Assembly (NCBI GenBank): GCA_022574115.1
Contig: JACZSS010000272.1
Coordinates: 1-5,080 of the forward strand
Direction of reading: 5' to 3'
Length of the DNA: 5,080 nucleotides
Origin: Candidatus Heimdallarchaeota archaeon
Lineage (GTDB): Archaea; Asgardarchaeota; Heimdallarchaeia; Heimdallarchaeales; Kariarchaeaceae
Shown: piece after piece, positions 4,589 to 5,080 of the stretch
How the letters are laid out: every line of letters starts with the position of its first letter
Numbering within the stretch: the first letter of the stretch is position 1
Position numbers and translations under genes: made by a program
Notes under the pieces: model-generated
The model's input: only the letters and a program-made list of their open reading frames with translations
Databases searched by the model: none
What the model was told of the DNA's origin: nothing

Positions 4589-5080
4589 ATGAGTTTAACT
4601 GGTCAACCAATACTCATCTTACGGGAAAATACCGAAAGATCCAAAGGAAGAGAGGCACAAAAAAATAACATCACTGCAGCATCAGCTATTGCAGAAGCAG
4701 TACGATCAACCTTAGGACCCAGAGGATTAGACAAAATGCTTGTTGACAGTCTGGGTGATGTAGTTATTACCAATGATGGTGCTACAATTTTAGAGGAATT
4801 AGATGTTGAACACCCAGCAGCCAAGCTAATTATTCAGGTTGCAAAATCTCAGGATAAGGAGGTAGGAGATGGTACCACCACAGCAGTCGTTATAGCTGGA
4901 GAGCTCCTTAAGAAAGGAGATGAACTGTTAGAAAAGAAGGTTCATGGAACCAAAATTGTTTCTGGTTACAAGAAAGCCGCACAAGTAGCAATTGAGTCAT
5001 TAAAAGAAATAACGGTTCAAGTCGACGGATCAGATATAAAACTATTAACCCAAATAGCTTCAACTGCCCTGAATTCAAAG
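4589..5080 (+). CDS. Thermosome subunit (group II chaperonin), N-terminal part
   Basis: The first 164 codons of an archaeal chaperonin of the CCT/thermosome family, which assembles double rings and folds proteins in an ATP-driven cycle in the cytoplasm. The gene is open to the window's edge; full-length subunits are about 540-550 residues, so roughly 30% is visible. The N-terminus MSLTGQPILILRENTERSKG is typical. The equatorial ATP-binding motifs are present: TLGPRG (41-46), TNDGATIL (61-68) and GDGTTTAV (93-100), with D94 as the expected hydrolysis/magnesium residue. Which subunit type it is (alpha, beta or other) cannot be told from this part. It is divergent from argF, apparently under its own TATA-driven promoter, where heat regulation would be usual for the family. 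It gives the clearest archaeal signal in the window, though the family also includes eukaryotic CCT. Confidence 0.97.
   Translation, partial: MSLTGQPILILRENTERSKGREAQKNNITAASAIAEAVRSTLGPRGLDKMLVDSLGDVVITNDGATILEELDVEHPAAKLIIQVAKSQDKEVGDGTTTAVVIAGELLKKGDELLEKKVHGTKIVSGYKKAAQVAIESLKEITVQVDGSDIKLLTQIASTALNSK

Overview
The window looks like a low-GC archaeal contig. The best evidence is the right end, where the first 164 codons of a group II chaperonin (thermosome) run off the edge. The other genes lack clear Shine-Dalgarno sites but have TATA-like boxes about 25-30 bp before their likely transcription starts, giving short or leaderless 5' ends. The lineage cannot be fixed from this window. A TACK or Asgard-type archaeon is a reasonable guess, based on the chaperonin N-terminus, the small winged-helix regulator and a membrane-anchored calcium-repeat surface protein.

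Left end (1-906): this part does not fit the rest well. A palindromic, dispersed-repeat-like element (31-88) overlaps the stop codon of an unrecognised minus-strand gene (86-580). That gene runs head-on into the last ~115 codons of an ALDH16-like aldehyde dehydrogenase (559-906), which has lost all its upstream sequence. Both genes appear to lose their 5' ends at an A-rich joint near 554-562, so this is either a rearrangement or foreign insertion, or a metagenome assembly chimera.

Middle (942-3474): a small winged-helix regulator (minus) is divergent from an apparent two-gene unit (plus). The first gene encodes an exported, C-terminally anchored protein with a beta-rich N-terminal region and seven DxDxDG-type calcium-binding loops. 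The second, 12 bp downstream, encodes a small four-cysteine putative zinc-binding protein. The 250-bp divergent control region has two good inverted repeats: one over the predicted start of the regulator's transcript (1291-1308) and one close upstream of the surface gene's TATA box (1372-1390). The inferred picture is an autoregulated switch controlling a surface-protein module. It is the best candidate here for something undescribed.

Right end (3481-5080): ornithine carbamoyltransferase (minus; arginine biosynthesis), whose sequence strikingly resembles the vertebrate mitochondrial enzyme, is divergent from the thermosome gene (plus). They share a 160-bp intergenic region with a TATA-like box for each and a small inverted repeat on the argF side. 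The OTC and surface-protein modules are convergent and only 6 bp apart.
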